A DNA stretch of 40,301 bases from Ga0074139 sp964515195 (GTDB lineage: Bacteria > Bdellovibrionota > Bdellovibrionia > Bdellovibrionales > Bdellovibrionaceae). The stretch's first letter is position 1. Every line of letters begins with the position of its first letter. The stretch is taken from positions 1 through 40,301 of the forward strand of contig CAZETK010000028.1 of the NCBI GenBank assembly GCA_964515195.1, in the 5' to 3' direction. Of this stretch, positions 1 to 7,998 are shown in pieces. The notes under the pieces are model-generated. The model was not told the origin of the DNA. It saw only the letters and a program-made list of their open reading frames with translations, and searched no databases. The position numbers and the translations under genes were made by a program.

Positions 1-23
1 ATATACCCTTCATCATGATCCTC

Positions 24-1058
24 TTACTTAGGTTTGTTTTTGGCCGTTACTTTTTCAATCCACTTATTGTTGTTGAGATACCACTCGATAGTCGCCCGCA
101 AGCCCTGCTCAAACTGTTCATAGGTGCGAGAAAAGTTAAGCTCTTTTTGTGCTTTACTGTCGTCAATAGCATAGCGCCAATCATGTCCCTTGCGGTCTTC
201 AACAAATTGGATTTGTTGTTTATAGCTTTGCTTATCTGGGCGCGGACGAATCTCATCTAAAATTTTACAGATGGATTCAACGACATCCAGATTGGTTCGT
301 TCGGAATTGCCACCGAAGCAATAGGTTTCGCCAGGTGTTCCCTTTGTCAGGGCTAGGTAAACCCCGTGGGCATGATCTTCAACATGAATCCAGTCGCGAA
401 CATTTTTTCCATTCCCATAAACAGGTAGGTGTTTTCCGCTCAAGGCGTTAGTGATCATTGTGGGAATCAGCTTTTCTGGGTATTGGCGTGGACCATAGTT
501 GTTCGAACAGTTGGTGGTGACCGTTGGAAGCTTATAGGTGTGATGCCACGCCCGCACCAAGTGATCACTGCCGGCTTTGCTGGCCGAGTAGGGCGAGTTA
601 GGACGATAGGGTAATTCTTCGGTGAACTTTCCGGTGTCACCTAAGGAGCCATAAACTTCATCGGTCGAGACATGCAGAAAGCGAAAGTTCTTCTTTTTGG
701 TGGAAGGAAGACTGTCCCAATAGCCGCGTGCGGCCTCGAGCAGGGTAAAGGTGCCAAAAACATTGGTTTTTATAAACTCACCTGGCGAATGAATCGAGTT
801 GTCCACATGGGATTCAGCTGCGAAATTCACAAGATAGTCGATATTATGTTGATTCAAAAGTTTTTCAGCCAGGGGCTGGTCGGTAATGCAGCCTTGAACG
901 AAATGGCATTTGTCGTTGTCTAGAACCTCTTCAAGATTTTCGATATGGCCCGCATAGGTTAATTTGTCTAAAACGATAACTTTGTGGTTTTGACTAAGTG
1001 CTGTTCGCACAAAAGTACTTCCGATGAAACCCGCAGCCCCAGTGACTAAGATGTTCAA
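24..1058 (-). CDS. rfbB: dTDP-glucose 4,6-dehydratase
   Basis: Converts dTDP-glucose to dTDP-4-keto-6-deoxyglucose, the second step of dTDP-L-rhamnose synthesis for surface polysaccharide; cytoplasmic, NAD-dependent extended SDR. The N-terminus carries the Rossmann motif TGAAGFIGS, the middle has the VSTDEVYG segment with the catalytic Asp-Glu, and YSASK supplies the YxxxK pair. About 344 residues is normal for the family. I place the start at the TTG at 1058, giving MNILVTGAAG, because AGGAG lies 6 bases upstream; another TTG at 1064 would touch that Shine-Dalgarno directly. It lies downstream of rfbD on the same strand with about 120 bases between them. rfbA and rfbC are not in the window and may lie to the left. 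Confidence 0.93.
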   Translation of the reverse strand: MNILVTGAAGFIGSTFVRTALSQNHKVIVLDKLTYAGHIENLEEVLDNDKCHFVQGCITDQPLAEKLLNQHNIDYLVNFAAESHVDNSIHSPGEFIKTNVFGTFTLLEAARGYWDSLPSTKKKNFRFLHVSTDEVYGSLGDTGKFTEELPYRPNSPYSASKAGSDHLVRAWHHTYKLPTVTTNCSNNYGPRQYPEKLIPTMITNALSGKHLPVYGNGKNVRDWIHVEDHAHGVYLALTKGTPGETYCFGGNSERTNLDVVESICKILDEIRPRPDKQSYKQQIQFVEDRKGHDWRYAIDDSKAQKELNFSRTYEQFEQGLRATIEWYLNNNKWIEKVTAKNKPK

Positions 1059-1179
1059 ATTCAACTCCTGAAAAGACCCCCTAGAGTGATCCGCTGCTTA
1101 AAATCAGTCAAGACTTGGCACGGATAGTAGGGTAGTCGGATAGAGGCTGCCACGCGCCGCAGCGCACGCGTGTGATTTT

Positions 1180-1977
1180 TTATTCAGTTCGAACTGTGCC
1201 TAACCGAGAGTTTTTCGGTCGTTTAGCTGGCGTCGGATAGGCCTCTGTAGGAATTCCCTTAATATTCTTTACTTTAATGGGAAGGCCCATCTGTTTGGCC
1301 TCTTGAACAATGTCCAAAGCGAACTGGTGCCAGGTCGTGTAGTCCGCAAATCTCCAATGGTAGATTCCATATTCTGGTGGATTTCCACTTTGGTATTTTT
1401 CAACAATCCTGGCGGTTTCTTTGGCGATATCTTCAGCCTTCGTCGGGGCTCCCCATTGGTCATTTACGATCTGCAATTCTTCACGTTCTAGAGCCAGGCG
1501 AAGGATGGTCTTTTTAAAATTCTGTCCCCATGGGCTGTAGACCCAAGAAACGCGGAAGATATAGTGGGGGCAACCACTTTTCTGAATGGCCTTTTCGCCT
1601 TCCCACTTCGAGTGGCCGTAATAGTTAACAGGATCGGGGATATCTGTTTCCACCCATGGACGATCGCCACTGCCATTGAAAACATAATCAGTGGAATAGT
1701 GGATCAGCAAGGCCTTGCTCCGTTTGCACCATTGCGCGATGACTTCAGGTGTTTTGGCATTGATCTGGAGGGCTTCCTTCTTTTCGGACTCGGCTTTATC
1801 AACTTGAGTATAGGCAGCGGCATTAATAACAATGCGGGGCTGGTGATGATCCAGAATTTTTTCAATAGCGGCCGAATCTAAGAAGTTGGCTTTATCATGA
1901 CCTAAAAAAAGAGCATTTGGAAAGTGCTGTTGAAGGGCTGTGGCCACTTGTCCATTTTTTCCGAAAACCAAAATCAT
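1180..1977 (-). CDS. rfbD: dTDP-4-dehydrorhamnose reductase
   Basis: Last enzyme of dTDP-L-rhamnose synthesis, reducing dTDP-4-dehydrorhamnose with NAD(P)H. The N-terminal MILVFGKNGQVATAL is the nucleotide-binding Rossmann motif and NYYGHSKWEGEKA holds the YxxxK catalytic pair. About 265 residues from the ATG at 1977, slightly short of typical. The frame remains open to 2013, but that extension is basic and unlike the family, and the ATG at 1977 has an AGG-type ribosome site 7 bases upstream. It is followed by rfbB. A 40-bp piece of the YxxxK-coding region recurs at 6234-6273 beyond the accessory block. Confidence 0.91.
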   Translation of the reverse strand: MILVFGKNGQVATALQQHFPNALFLGHDKANFLDSAAIEKILDHHQPRIVINAAAYTQVDKAESEKKEALQINAKTPEVIAQWCKRSKALLIHYSTDYVFNGSGDRPWVETDIPDPVNYYGHSKWEGEKAIQKSGCPHYIFRVSWVYSPWGQNFKKTILRLALEREELQIVNDQWGAPTKAEDIAKETARIVEKYQSGNPPEYGIYHWRFADYTTWHQFALDIVQEAKQMGLPIKVKNIKGIPTEAYPTPAKRPKNSRLGTVRTE

Positions 1978-2024
1978 AATTTGACCTGCGCCCCTTCGCG
2001 TTTTCGTGACCATACTAGTGAGAA

Positions 2025-2582
2025 CTACTTAAAACCAATTTCTAATTGAATCTTTTGGCTAAGTTCTTTTCCATAGCACCGCTGGATCACGGCTAAGAAA
2101 TTTAAATCAATTTTACGCTTATCTCCGATGACTGAGCCGAGTTCTTGCTTGAATATTTTTACTAACTCATTAGCCTTTACATTTTCATTTTTGACCATTT
2201 CTTCTATAGCATTAAGGTCGTGTTCATAGCCGCGTAACATCTTCATTAAAATTAAATCTACGACATTAGGAATATAGACTTTTAGCTTTTTAAATTTGTT
2301 TAGTTTGTATTGAATAAGCCGATTTTCAAAATTATGAGGGGCGTCTGCTACAGAAGTCTGATTCATAGGAATTTCTAGTTTCGTTTTTTTAATAGCCTTT
2401 TTGTAGGCATCTTCAAGGCCTTTAATTGAGTTCCATGTATCAATGTCTTGTGTGCTCAGCGAGACCTTGTATGCGAGCGCAGCGGCAGTTCCGCCGATAA
2501 TTATAATCTCAGTTTCTCTTATTAAGAGGCTCTCAATTGCGATAAGAAATTCTTCAAGCTCTTTTGCTGTAAATTTTCTCAA
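2025..2582 (-). CDS. nucleotidyltransferase-like protein (DUF6036/AbiEii-like), putative toxin
   Basis: A 185-residue protein with a minimal nucleotidyltransferase signature near residues 29-47: the glycine pair in IIIIGGTAAALAY followed by STQDIDT, the spaced acidic residues that bind metal in this fold. This layout matches the DUF6036 and AbiEii/MenT-type families. Its ATG overlaps the stop of the upstream winged-helix gene by 4 bases (ATGA), so the two are translationally coupled in the antitoxin-then-toxin order of AbiE-type modules. The region is visibly more A+T-rich than rfbBD. Toxin function is inferred from fold and pairing; a housekeeping nucleotidyltransferase role cannot be excluded. 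Confidence 0.72.
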   Translation of the reverse strand: MRKFTAKELEEFLIAIESLLIRETEIIIIGGTAAALAYKVSLSTQDIDTWNSIKGLEDAYKKAIKKTKLEIPMNQTSVADAPHNFENRLIQYKLNKFKKLKVYIPNVVDLILMKMLRGYEHDLNAIEEMVKNENVKANELVKIFKQELGSVIGDKRKIDLNFLAVIQRCYGKELSQKIQLEIGFK

Positions 2583-3322
2583 GAAAACTTCCTATAGTGG
2601 GACTTAAACGAGTCTAGTCCCATATTCATTTTTAGAAACCATTTTTTTGCAAGAGCTGGTGTATTTTCCTCAACCAGCATGGCCTGAAAGCTATCAAGGT
2701 TATTTTCACTATCCAGGAACGCTTCTGATTTTGTCCAACGCTTATCCATCAGCTTTTTTGCTAAGGAGAAAAGTTTTCGATCTTTGGAGAGTTCTCCTGT
2801 TAGATCTAAAACGAAACCGAGCTCTTTATTCACCCCATGCCTTTTTGACCAATATATAAGTTCGTGAAAGTTAAGCTTAGGACTTAGCCGCTTGGCCAAG
2901 AGGGGCAAGACACGAAGAAGGGTAGGGTTCTTTTTGGAGAGAGCCACCACCTTTACAAGCATTTCTTCAACACTTTGGGCTTTTTCTTTTTGAAGTTCGG
3001 GAAGCTCGCCAACGACAGGTAGGTCTAATTCTTCAAAATCTACTAATGGCCTTCTTTTGAACTCGGTCAGACCTAATAATGCCTTAAATTTTTTAAGCTC
3101 TTCAGAGGCTAAATCTGATGAGAATAGCGTGGCGCGGCCTTTAGTGGATTTATTAACTAAGCCCAACTTCATCATTTTATGTAAGAGTTCGTAGGCTGTT
3201 GCATAGGGAAGGCCTGACATTAAAGCTAACTCGCGCACAGATGCAGTAAGACCTTCAACCCAAAGGAGTTCTGCAAGTCGTTGGTGTTTTTTAGTTTTAA
3301 AAAGAATGCCAGCCAATCCCAT
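2579..3322 (-). CDS. winged-helix transcriptional regulator, putative antitoxin partner
   Basis: A 247-residue protein. The N-terminal 70 residues form a clear winged helix-turn-helix (SVRELALMSGLPYATAYELL, then a wing around STKGRATLF). The remaining 170 residues are helical and not recognised. I choose the ATG at 3322: a TTGCTT / TAATAT promoter lies exactly upstream, its -10 box ends 7 bases before this ATG, and there is no Shine-Dalgarno. The frame continues 12 codons further, but that part is inside the promoter. A 12-bp palindrome over the -10 box could be its own operator. It overlaps the downstream nucleotidyltransferase gene by 4 bases. Best guess: autoregulating antitoxin of a two-gene module. 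Confidence 0.72.
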   Translation of the reverse strand: MGLAGILFKTKKHQRLAELLWVEGLTASVRELALMSGLPYATAYELLHKMMKLGLVNKSTKGRATLFSSDLASEELKKFKALLGLTEFKRRPLVDFEELDLPVVGELPELQKEKAQSVEEMLVKVVALSKKNPTLLRVLPLLAKRLSPKLNFHELIYWSKRHGVNKELGFVLDLTGELSKDRKLFSLAKKLMDKRWTKSEAFLDSENNLDSFQAMLVEENTPALAKKWFLKMNMGLDSFKSHYRKFS

Positions 3323-3325
3323 ATA

Positions 3326-3358
3326 GATAATATTATCGAAAATCCGATGATAAAGCAA
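3326..3358 (-). promoter_or_regulatory. promoter with palindromic operator for the winged-helix/nucleotidyltransferase pair
   Basis: Reading the minus strand, TTGCTT (3358-3353), a 17-base spacer, then TAATAT (3335-3330). The perfect palindrome GATAATATTATC (3326-3337) covers the -10 box. The predicted transcription start falls on or next to the ATG at 3322, implying a leaderless message. Confidence 0.55.
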
Positions 3359-3522
3359 AAAAGAATATTAAATTAAAATAAACAAGCAAAATCAGTGACT
3401 TGCAACGATGGGCGATGGAATCAGAATATAGCAGCTGTGAGTATATGTTTATCTAAAACATTGCTTAGGCTCTGCTGTCGAATTTCCTTCATGTTGTGCC
3501 ACGTCATGGGTGAGAGAAGCGA

Positions 3523-4326
3523 GTGGTGAGCGTGGCGAAAAAGCGCCCTGACTGGCATTGTCGGCGAATTGCCTATCACCTTGAGAGAACAGCCAAGGCT
3601 TTCATTGGGAAAACCAAGGTGGCTGAGATCATGAAAGCCCACGGATTAAACCACGCCTTTGAGCGTAAGCCCGTGACCCCGCAAATTATCCCTGACGATA
3701 TGTTACTTCATGAGCCCTGGCGCAAGAACTATGTCTGGGGCATGGACTGGAGGTGGGTGAACGTCAACGGGAAGTTCATGTTTTTGCTGGTGCTGCTGGA
3801 TTGGTACTCGCGAAAGATATTGTCGTGGGGACTGTACCATCAGATTACCCAGATCGAAGTTGTCGGCGTTGTCACGGATGCCGTTGCGGCTGAGCGGATT
3901 GATCTGCTGCCTCCGACATCACTGCGGCCGATTGTTGTAGCAGACCACGGCAGTGCCAACATTGCGAAGTACACCAAGGAAAATATTGAGATCCAGGGTT
4001 TAAAACTATGGCTCAGTGGCATCGGCAGACCAACGGGCAACGCCCGCACAGAGCGAGTCATTGGCACCTTAAAAAGAGAGGAAATAAATTTGCAGGAGCA
4101 GTACGCAAATGAAGCTGAAGCCAAAGGTTGCATTGGTACGACAATCTGGGATTACAACTCTAACCGCCCCAACCAAGGAAACGGAGTGTTCGCTCCGAAC
4201 TCAGTTCATCACGCGGGACGTGCTGCACTGACACAGCGAAGAGACAGAGCTAGACAGCAAGCTGAAATACTGAGAAGAAAACACTGGGAACAGGAGACGT
4301 CACCTTCAGCCAGCTCTTTGACTTAA
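3523..4326 (+). pseudogene. IS3-family transposase, OrfB-like integrase core, N-terminally truncated
   Basis: A 267-codon open frame matching the OrfB part of IS3-type elements: an HTH_21-like segment (RRIAYHLERT ... VAEIMKAHGL), then the rve/DDE core with Asp in GMDW, Asp in VVADHGSAN and Glu in NARTERVIGTLKREE. The catalytic triad looks intact. It starts from a GTG 12 bases after an in-frame stop, no OrfA or helix-turn-helix leader is seen upstream, and no matching terminal inverted repeat was found on the left. After the stop, the sequence near 4351-4371 (GCTCGGACAGGACACCC) could be a surviving right end. It lies between two toxin-antitoxin-like modules, so it is probably an element remnant that took part in assembling the region. 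Confidence 0.75.
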
Positions 4327-4403
4327 ACTCCAGCCCATTTTGTGCGGGGGTTGCTCGGACAGGACACCCTTAAAACCTCATAAAATCGTTCTAAAAATAT
4401 CCC

Positions 4404-4433
4404 TTGCTTTTGTTGTAGTTTATATGCTACATA
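4404..4433 (+). promoter_or_regulatory. promoter/operator of the higBA-like module
   Basis: TTGCTT (4404-4409), an 18-base spacer and an extended -10 of the form TGnTACATA (4425-4433). A partial palindrome TGTAG-8 bases-CTACA (4414-4431) overlaps it and is a plausible binding site for the HigA-like antitoxin. The -10 ends 7 bases before the GTG at 4441. Confidence 0.5.
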
Positions 4434-4440
4434 TTGAAAT

Positions 4441-4779
4441 GTGGAAGTTAAACCTCGGCGTATTCGCATCTATGAAACTGAAAACGGTAAAAGGCCCTTT
4501 GAAGAATGGGTCAAAGACCTAAGAGACCCATCAACGGCCCGCAGGATACAGGCCCGCCTTGCGGGTGTGAGTGCTGGAAATCTTGGTGATATTAAACCCG
4601 TTGGTGAAGGTGTGAATGAGTTGAGATTGGCTTTCGGTGCTGGCTATCGGATTTATTTCGGTTCAGTCGGTGATGAACTGATTATCCTACTGTGTGGTGG
4701 TGATAAAAGTTCGCAAGATAGAGATATAAAAAAGGCCAAAGAGTTTTGGTCTGATTACAGGAGCAAGAACCATGAATGA
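4441..4779 (+). CDS. RelE/HigB-type toxin (putative addiction module killer protein)
   Basis: A 112-residue protein of the HigB-like COG3657 type, in the RelE/ParE superfamily of mRNA interferases. Recognisable parts are FEEWVKDLRD near the N-terminus, the RIQARLAGVSAGNLGDIKPVG stretch, the strand pair ELRLAFGAGYRIYFG, and the C-terminal LLCGGDKSSQDRDIKKAKEF. The start is a GTG with no Shine-Dalgarno; an overlapping ATG two bases earlier is out of frame. Its stop overlaps the antitoxin start by 8 bases. The toxin-first order is typical of higBA. The module seems intact. Confidence 0.88.
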   Translation: MEVKPRRIRIYETENGKRPFEEWVKDLRDPSTARRIQARLAGVSAGNLGDIKPVGEGVNELRLAFGAGYRIYFGSVGDELIILLCGGDKSSQDRDIKKAKEFWSDYRSKNHE

Positions 4780-5083
4780 AAAAGCAAGTCGTTCTTATGA
4801 TGAGTGGGTCATTGAATCATTGAAAGATGATGAAAAAGCCCAAGCGGAGTATGTTCAGACTACGATTGAGGACAATCAAGGTTTTCCCAAAGCAATTCTG
4901 GTTGCCCTTCGCCATGTGGCTGAGGCTCGTGGTTTTAAACATTTCGCAGAAGAAACAAACCTCAACCGTGAAACACTTTACAAAACTTTATCTGAAGATG
5001 GGAACCCCACTTTGGAGAGTCTTACAAAGATGCTTGATGTTTTGGGGCTTGATATTTCGGTGAAACCTAAAAAAGCCCGTTAA
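4772..5083 (+). CDS. HigA-like antitoxin (addiction module antidote protein)
   Basis: A 103-residue cognate antitoxin of COG3636 type. The C-terminal half is a helix-turn-helix (FKHFAEETNLNRETLYKTLS ... PTLESLTKMLDVLGLDIS). The N-terminal 40 residues are acidic and would bind the toxin. The start overlaps the toxin stop by 8 bases, so translation is coupled. It should bind the palindrome at 4414-4431 and repress the operon; this is inferred from the family. Confidence 0.87.
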   Translation: MNEKASRSYDEWVIESLKDDEKAQAEYVQTTIEDNQGFPKAILVALRHVAEARGFKHFAEETNLNRETLYKTLSEDGNPTLESLTKMLDVLGLDISVKPKKAR

Positions 5084-5106
5084 AAAAAGGGGCTAAAAAT
5101 AGCCCC
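5082..5106 (-). terminator. rho-independent terminator for the minus-strand genes
   Basis: A 7-bp perfect stem (TAGCCCC at 5100-5106 pairing with GGGGCTA at 5089-5095) with a 4-base loop. On the minus strand it is followed by seven T (5088-5082). It follows the stop of the small membrane-protein gene at 5112 and also lies just after the antitoxin stop, where it could serve convergently. Confidence 0.75.
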
Positions 5107-5111
5107 ATGAT

Positions 5112-5375
5112 TCACGATGATTTTTTGAAAAAGTCGTCTTCAGCATCATCAAGATTTTTATAGATATTGATGACCTTTTCGGCTTGGTCTTCATAATTTG
5201 AATATGAAGCCGATTTCCCCTCACGGGTGAATTTGATTTCACTCTTTTTTGCCACAGTGATTTTATACAAAAAATACTGAGTCAAAAAAAGTTTTAACAA
5301 TCCAACCACTGAGACCAAAATAGCCGAGTGCCAAATCACATTAGATAAATTTTCAACCACAAATTTAAAATCCAT
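5112..5375 (-). CDS. small single-pass membrane protein, unknown function
   Basis: About 87 residues from the ATG at 5375, which has an ideal GGAGG 5 bases upstream. One hydrophobic segment (WHSAILVSVVGLLKLFLTQYFLY) near residues 16-38 is followed by a charged cytoplasmic-type tail with many Lys, Glu and Asp. I recognise no family. It is the last gene of a three-gene minus-strand group (5685, 5403, 5112) and is followed by a terminator. Confidence 0.6.
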   Translation of the reverse strand: MDFKFVVENLSNVIWHSAILVSVVGLLKLFLTQYFLYKITVAKKSEIKFTREGKSASYSNYEDQAEKVINIYKNLDDAEDDFFKKSS

Positions 5376-5402
5376 AACCACCTCCAAAGGGGAAAAGGGC
5401 CC

Positions 5403-5657
5403 TTAGGCCCCTTCCTTTTGATATTTGCGATTGATAACCGCATCTAAGAATTTAGTAGAGAACATCATCACCGTTTTTTGATTTAGAAAAACCATGACGG
5501 TATCTCCTTTGCGACTGAGACGAACTTTCATCGGTTCTCTGCTGTGATATCGTTCAATAAGAACGAAAGCAGCAGCTGAAATCCCAATACTAGGGATAAG
5601 ACCCCGATCAGAAAAGAACTTAAGCTGTCGAGAAGGGGATTTTGCTTGTTTCGGCAC
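5403..5657 (-). CDS. hypothetical protein, small
   Basis: An 84-residue frame opening with GTG at 5657, basic at the N-terminus, then a short hydrophobic stretch (SIGISAAAFVLIERY) and a C-terminal part KVRLSRKGDTVMVFLNQKTV that could be a small beta fold. No family recognised. The start is uncertain: there is no Shine-Dalgarno, and TATAAT immediately precedes the GTG, so translation may begin further in. It lies 28 bases downstream of the XRE-like gene and 27 bases upstream of the membrane-protein gene. Confidence 0.45.
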   Translation of the reverse strand: MPKQAKSPSRQLKFFSDRGLIPSIGISAAAFVLIERYHSREPMKVRLSRKGDTVMVFLNQKTVMMFSTKFLDAVINRKYQKEGA

Positions 5658-5684
5658 ATTATAAGAAGTTTTAAAATATGATAT

Positions 5685-6170
5685 TTACGGAGCTGCATGT
5701 TGTATGGTGGCCTCCCTAATATCTCTTGTAAGGCGCTTCGTTTCGGTGACAGTTAGTGCTGGTAACTCAGCAGCCTGCTCCAAGAAAACAAGATACTCCC
5801 TGATCTGTGCATCGTGCTTTGCCAGTAGCGACAGATTTTTAATAAGTTGATCTACAGTGTATTTATTAATTTTGTAATTTGTTATCTCTGAAAGTCTCTG
5901 AATCGGAATATCTATCATTTTCGCCACGTCTTTAAGCTTTAACTTCTTGCTGTTTGCAAATCGGACAAAGTGTTTACAAAGGCTTAGCTTCATTTTGTCT
6001 TCAGTCGATAGTTTGGACTTATCAGTTATGTGAGTGAGTTCTTTTTTTTGTCGCTTGGACTTTTCAATATCAGATACGCTGAAATTCGTCCTTTTCTTCG
6101 GATTTAATTTGCCAGTCTTTTTATTAAGGCCATGGTTGATATGATCAATCTCTGGCCTTCTTGTTGCCAT
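5685..6170 (-). CDS. XRE/HigA-type helix-turn-helix regulator
   Basis: A 161-residue protein with a basic N-terminus and a central helix-turn-helix (KLKLKDVAKMIDIPIQRLSE, then KYTVDQLIKNLSLLA) resembling HTH_37/HigA-type antitoxins. The final 40 residues are helical and acidic. No obvious toxin partner is adjacent; the two small downstream genes are candidates for the rest of the operon. Start ATG at 6170 with a GAGG 11 bases upstream, a longer spacing than usual. Could be an orphan antitoxin or a phage-type regulator. Confidence 0.6.
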   Translation of the reverse strand: MATRRPEIDHINHGLNKKTGKLNPKKRTNFSVSDIEKSKRQKKELTHITDKSKLSTEDKMKLSLCKHFVRFANSKKLKLKDVAKMIDIPIQRLSEITNYKINKYTVDQLIKNLSLLAKHDAQIREYLVFLEQAAELPALTVTETKRLTRDIREATIQHAAP

Positions 6171-6233
6171 TATAATCCGTACCTCGCCAAGGGGCGAATC
6201 TCGGCGGCTCTTGAATTTAGTATCCTAATTGCT

Positions 6234-6273
6234 GCCTTTTCGCCTTCCCACTTCGAATAGCCGGAATAGTTAA
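6234..6273 (-). pseudogene. 40-bp relic of rfbD (YxxxK region)
   Basis: Matches 1589-1628 inside rfbD at 37 of 40 positions, in the same orientation; mismatches are at 6257, 6259 and 6264. Read on the minus strand in the rfbD frame it encodes NYSGYSKWEGEKA against NYYGHSKWEGEKA in the intact gene, so the catalytic Tyr has become Ser. Homology stops on both sides and a stop codon lies just upstream in that frame. It is a direct repeat bracketing the 4.6-kb block between the two copies. Confidence 0.75.
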
Positions 6274-6366
6274 TCGATTTTCAAGAGTTTGCCTTGATTT
6301 CAAAGCTGTATTCAGTGTGAAATTCCTGTACAAGGCCAAATTGAAAACAACAGAATCGGGAGTTCC

Positions 6367-7569
6367 ATGACCTGGCTGCAAAGCTTCGAGCGCCATTTGT
6401 ATAATCAAAAATTTGAGCGAAAAGTGATGAGTATTATCCTGCTGCTGGGTTTTATGATTCGACTGGCTTTTTTCTTTTTAGTTAAAACCGATTTTCCAGA
6501 CACGAAGACATACTACGAAGCTGGCCAAAGCTTATTTCAGACTGGCTTTATGCAATCTGATATTACGATGCCACTTTATCCGATTTGGAGCTATTTACTA
6601 GGTGGCGGCCGCATTCAGAAGTTTATTGAAGTTCTTGTTTCAGTCATGACCATTTGGGTCTTGGCTCGGGTCAGTTTTGAGATTTTTAAATCAAAATTGG
6701 TTCAAGTTCTGACAGCCTTGATTATGGCGGGATATCCCTATTTGGCTTATTATTCAGTGACTCAATTGACGGAAACTCTGTTTATCTTTTTAATGGCCAT
6801 CAGTTATCTACTTTTTTACCGTCAGCGCTGTGGCCTTGCGATTTTCGTGTTGGTGTTTACAATTCTATTGCGACCGACTTTTGATTTTGTGGGTCCATTA
6901 GTTGTATTGGCATTTGCGGCCGTTGTTCATCATCAGCGGGGTCGAAGTCTACTAAAAAGCTTTTGTCATTATATCGTCCTTTATTTGTTGGTGATGGCGC
7001 CTTGGTGGATTCATAACTATTCCAAGTATGATCGCTTCGTCCGTCTGAACTTAGCGGAAGGCTATGTGTGGATTTCAGGCCATAACCCTTTGAATCAAAG
7101 TGGGGGAGGCATCCAATACGAAGAGGGCAAGGGGGGAGATGTTGATCTAAGGCCCTACTTTGAAAACTACTCAGATCCATACGAACGCAACCAGGCTATG
7201 AAAAAAGACGCCTTTGATTATATCAAATCGGATATTCCTCATTTTTTAAAAATGACTGGCGTGAAGTTTTTAAGGTTTTGGCGTCTCTATCCCTATGCTT
7301 CGGAGTTTTCATCACCCGTGTATGTGATTGTTTCGCTCTTTAGTTTTGCTCCGATTTTGATACTGGCTTTGATTTCAATGGCCTTTTACACAAAGGACGT
7401 TTGGCTGCGTATGGCGCCCGTATTTTTATTTATTGCTTATTTAACTTTCGTGCATTCCGTAACCATTGCATCTTTGCGATACCGACTACCCCTAGAGCCC
7501 TTCCTGATTATGATGGCGGCCTTTGCGTTGAAAAACATTATTTCACGCTTAGCAGCCATGCGCGGTTGA
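6367..7569 (+). CDS. GT-C family membrane glycosyltransferase (ArnT/PMT-like)
   Basis: A 400-residue polytopic inner-membrane protein with about nine or ten hydrophobic segments. After the first helix comes a loop with DFPDTKTYYEAGQSL, equivalent to the acidic catalytic loop of GT39/GT83-type enzymes, which use a polyprenyl-phosphate sugar. A large soluble-looking loop (about residues 220-290) contains GHNPLNQSGGG. Length is shorter than ArnT. It probably modifies surface polysaccharide, lipid or protein; acceptor unknown. It is a single gene on the plus strand near the rhamnose genes, which fits an envelope-sugar locus. Start ATG at 6367 with only a weak ribosome site. Confidence 0.75.
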   Translation: MTWLQSFERHLYNQKFERKVMSIILLLGFMIRLAFFFLVKTDFPDTKTYYEAGQSLFQTGFMQSDITMPLYPIWSYLLGGGRIQKFIEVLVSVMTIWVLARVSFEIFKSKLVQVLTALIMAGYPYLAYYSVTQLTETLFIFLMAISYLLFYRQRCGLAIFVLVFTILLRPTFDFVGPLVVLAFAAVVHHQRGRSLLKSFCHYIVLYLLVMAPWWIHNYSKYDRFVRLNLAEGYVWISGHNPLNQSGGGIQYEEGKGGDVDLRPYFENYSDPYERNQAMKKDAFDYIKSDIPHFLKMTGVKFLRFWRLYPYASEFSSPVYVIVSLFSFAPILILALISMAFYTKDVWLRMAPVFLFIAYLTFVHSVTIASLRYRLPLEPFLIMMAAFALKNIISRLAAMRG

Positions 7570-7629
7570 AATTATTCGCCTTGATTTAGAACGCTTAAAA
7601 ATCTTTCGCCACCGCTGGGCCATTGCTTT

Positions 7630-7812
7630 TCAGGTCTCAGCATTACGAGTCATTGCTGCTTTTTTGTTTTTCGTAATGTCTTCCTGTTCTTTGACTTTTC
7701 TTAAAGCATTGATCAATTTTTGCGATGGTTTCTGCCGACACAGTTTTTTGAGCACTTCAGCTACTCGCTGAACGCCATCTTCTTTTCCCATCTTTAAATT
7801 ACAAGTGTCCAT
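7630..7812 (-). CDS. small basic hypothetical protein
   Basis: A 60-residue, highly charged, helical-looking protein (GVQRVAEVLKKLCRQKPSQK). No family recognised. It is supported by AAGGA 9 bases before the ATG and a good promoter (TTGCAG, 16 bases, TATATT) upstream at 7872-7845. It stands alone between a glycosyltransferase gene and a hipA fragment. Confidence 0.45.
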   Translation of the reverse strand: MDTCNLKMGKEDGVQRVAEVLKKLCRQKPSQKLINALRKVKEQEDITKNKKAAMTRNAET

Positions 7813-7844
7813 GACCTAGATTCCTTTTTTATTTAGATTCAAGA

Positions 7845-7872
7845 AATATAACACGGCTTTATTTGACTGCAA
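7845..7872 (-). promoter_or_regulatory. promoter of the 60-residue gene
   Basis: On the minus strand TTGCAG (7872-7867), a 16-base spacer and TATATT (7850-7845), about 33 bases before the ATG at 7812. Confidence 0.45.
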
Positions 7873-7998
7873 GATATTGGAATTACTGGATTTTATTTAT
7901 AGGCGTAATAACAAATGTTTTATACCCGTAAAGATATATTTCAATTCTATATTTTACGCAGTATAGGTCGTACTTTATACTACTAACGATATATTAAC

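Noticed and set aside
1151..1179. GC-rich inverted repeat CACGCG / CGCGTG followed by TTTTTT, between rfbD and rfbB
   Set aside because: The T-run is on the plus strand where no gene ends; stem is short. Left out as a terminator.
3421..3642. 73-codon minus-strand frame over the transposase 5' end
   Set aside because: It is antisense to the conserved integrase-core frame and has no ribosome site.
5658..5663. TATAAT immediately before the GTG of the 84-residue gene
   Set aside because: No -35 at proper spacing and a transcript would start after the GTG; probably fortuitous in A+T-rich DNA.
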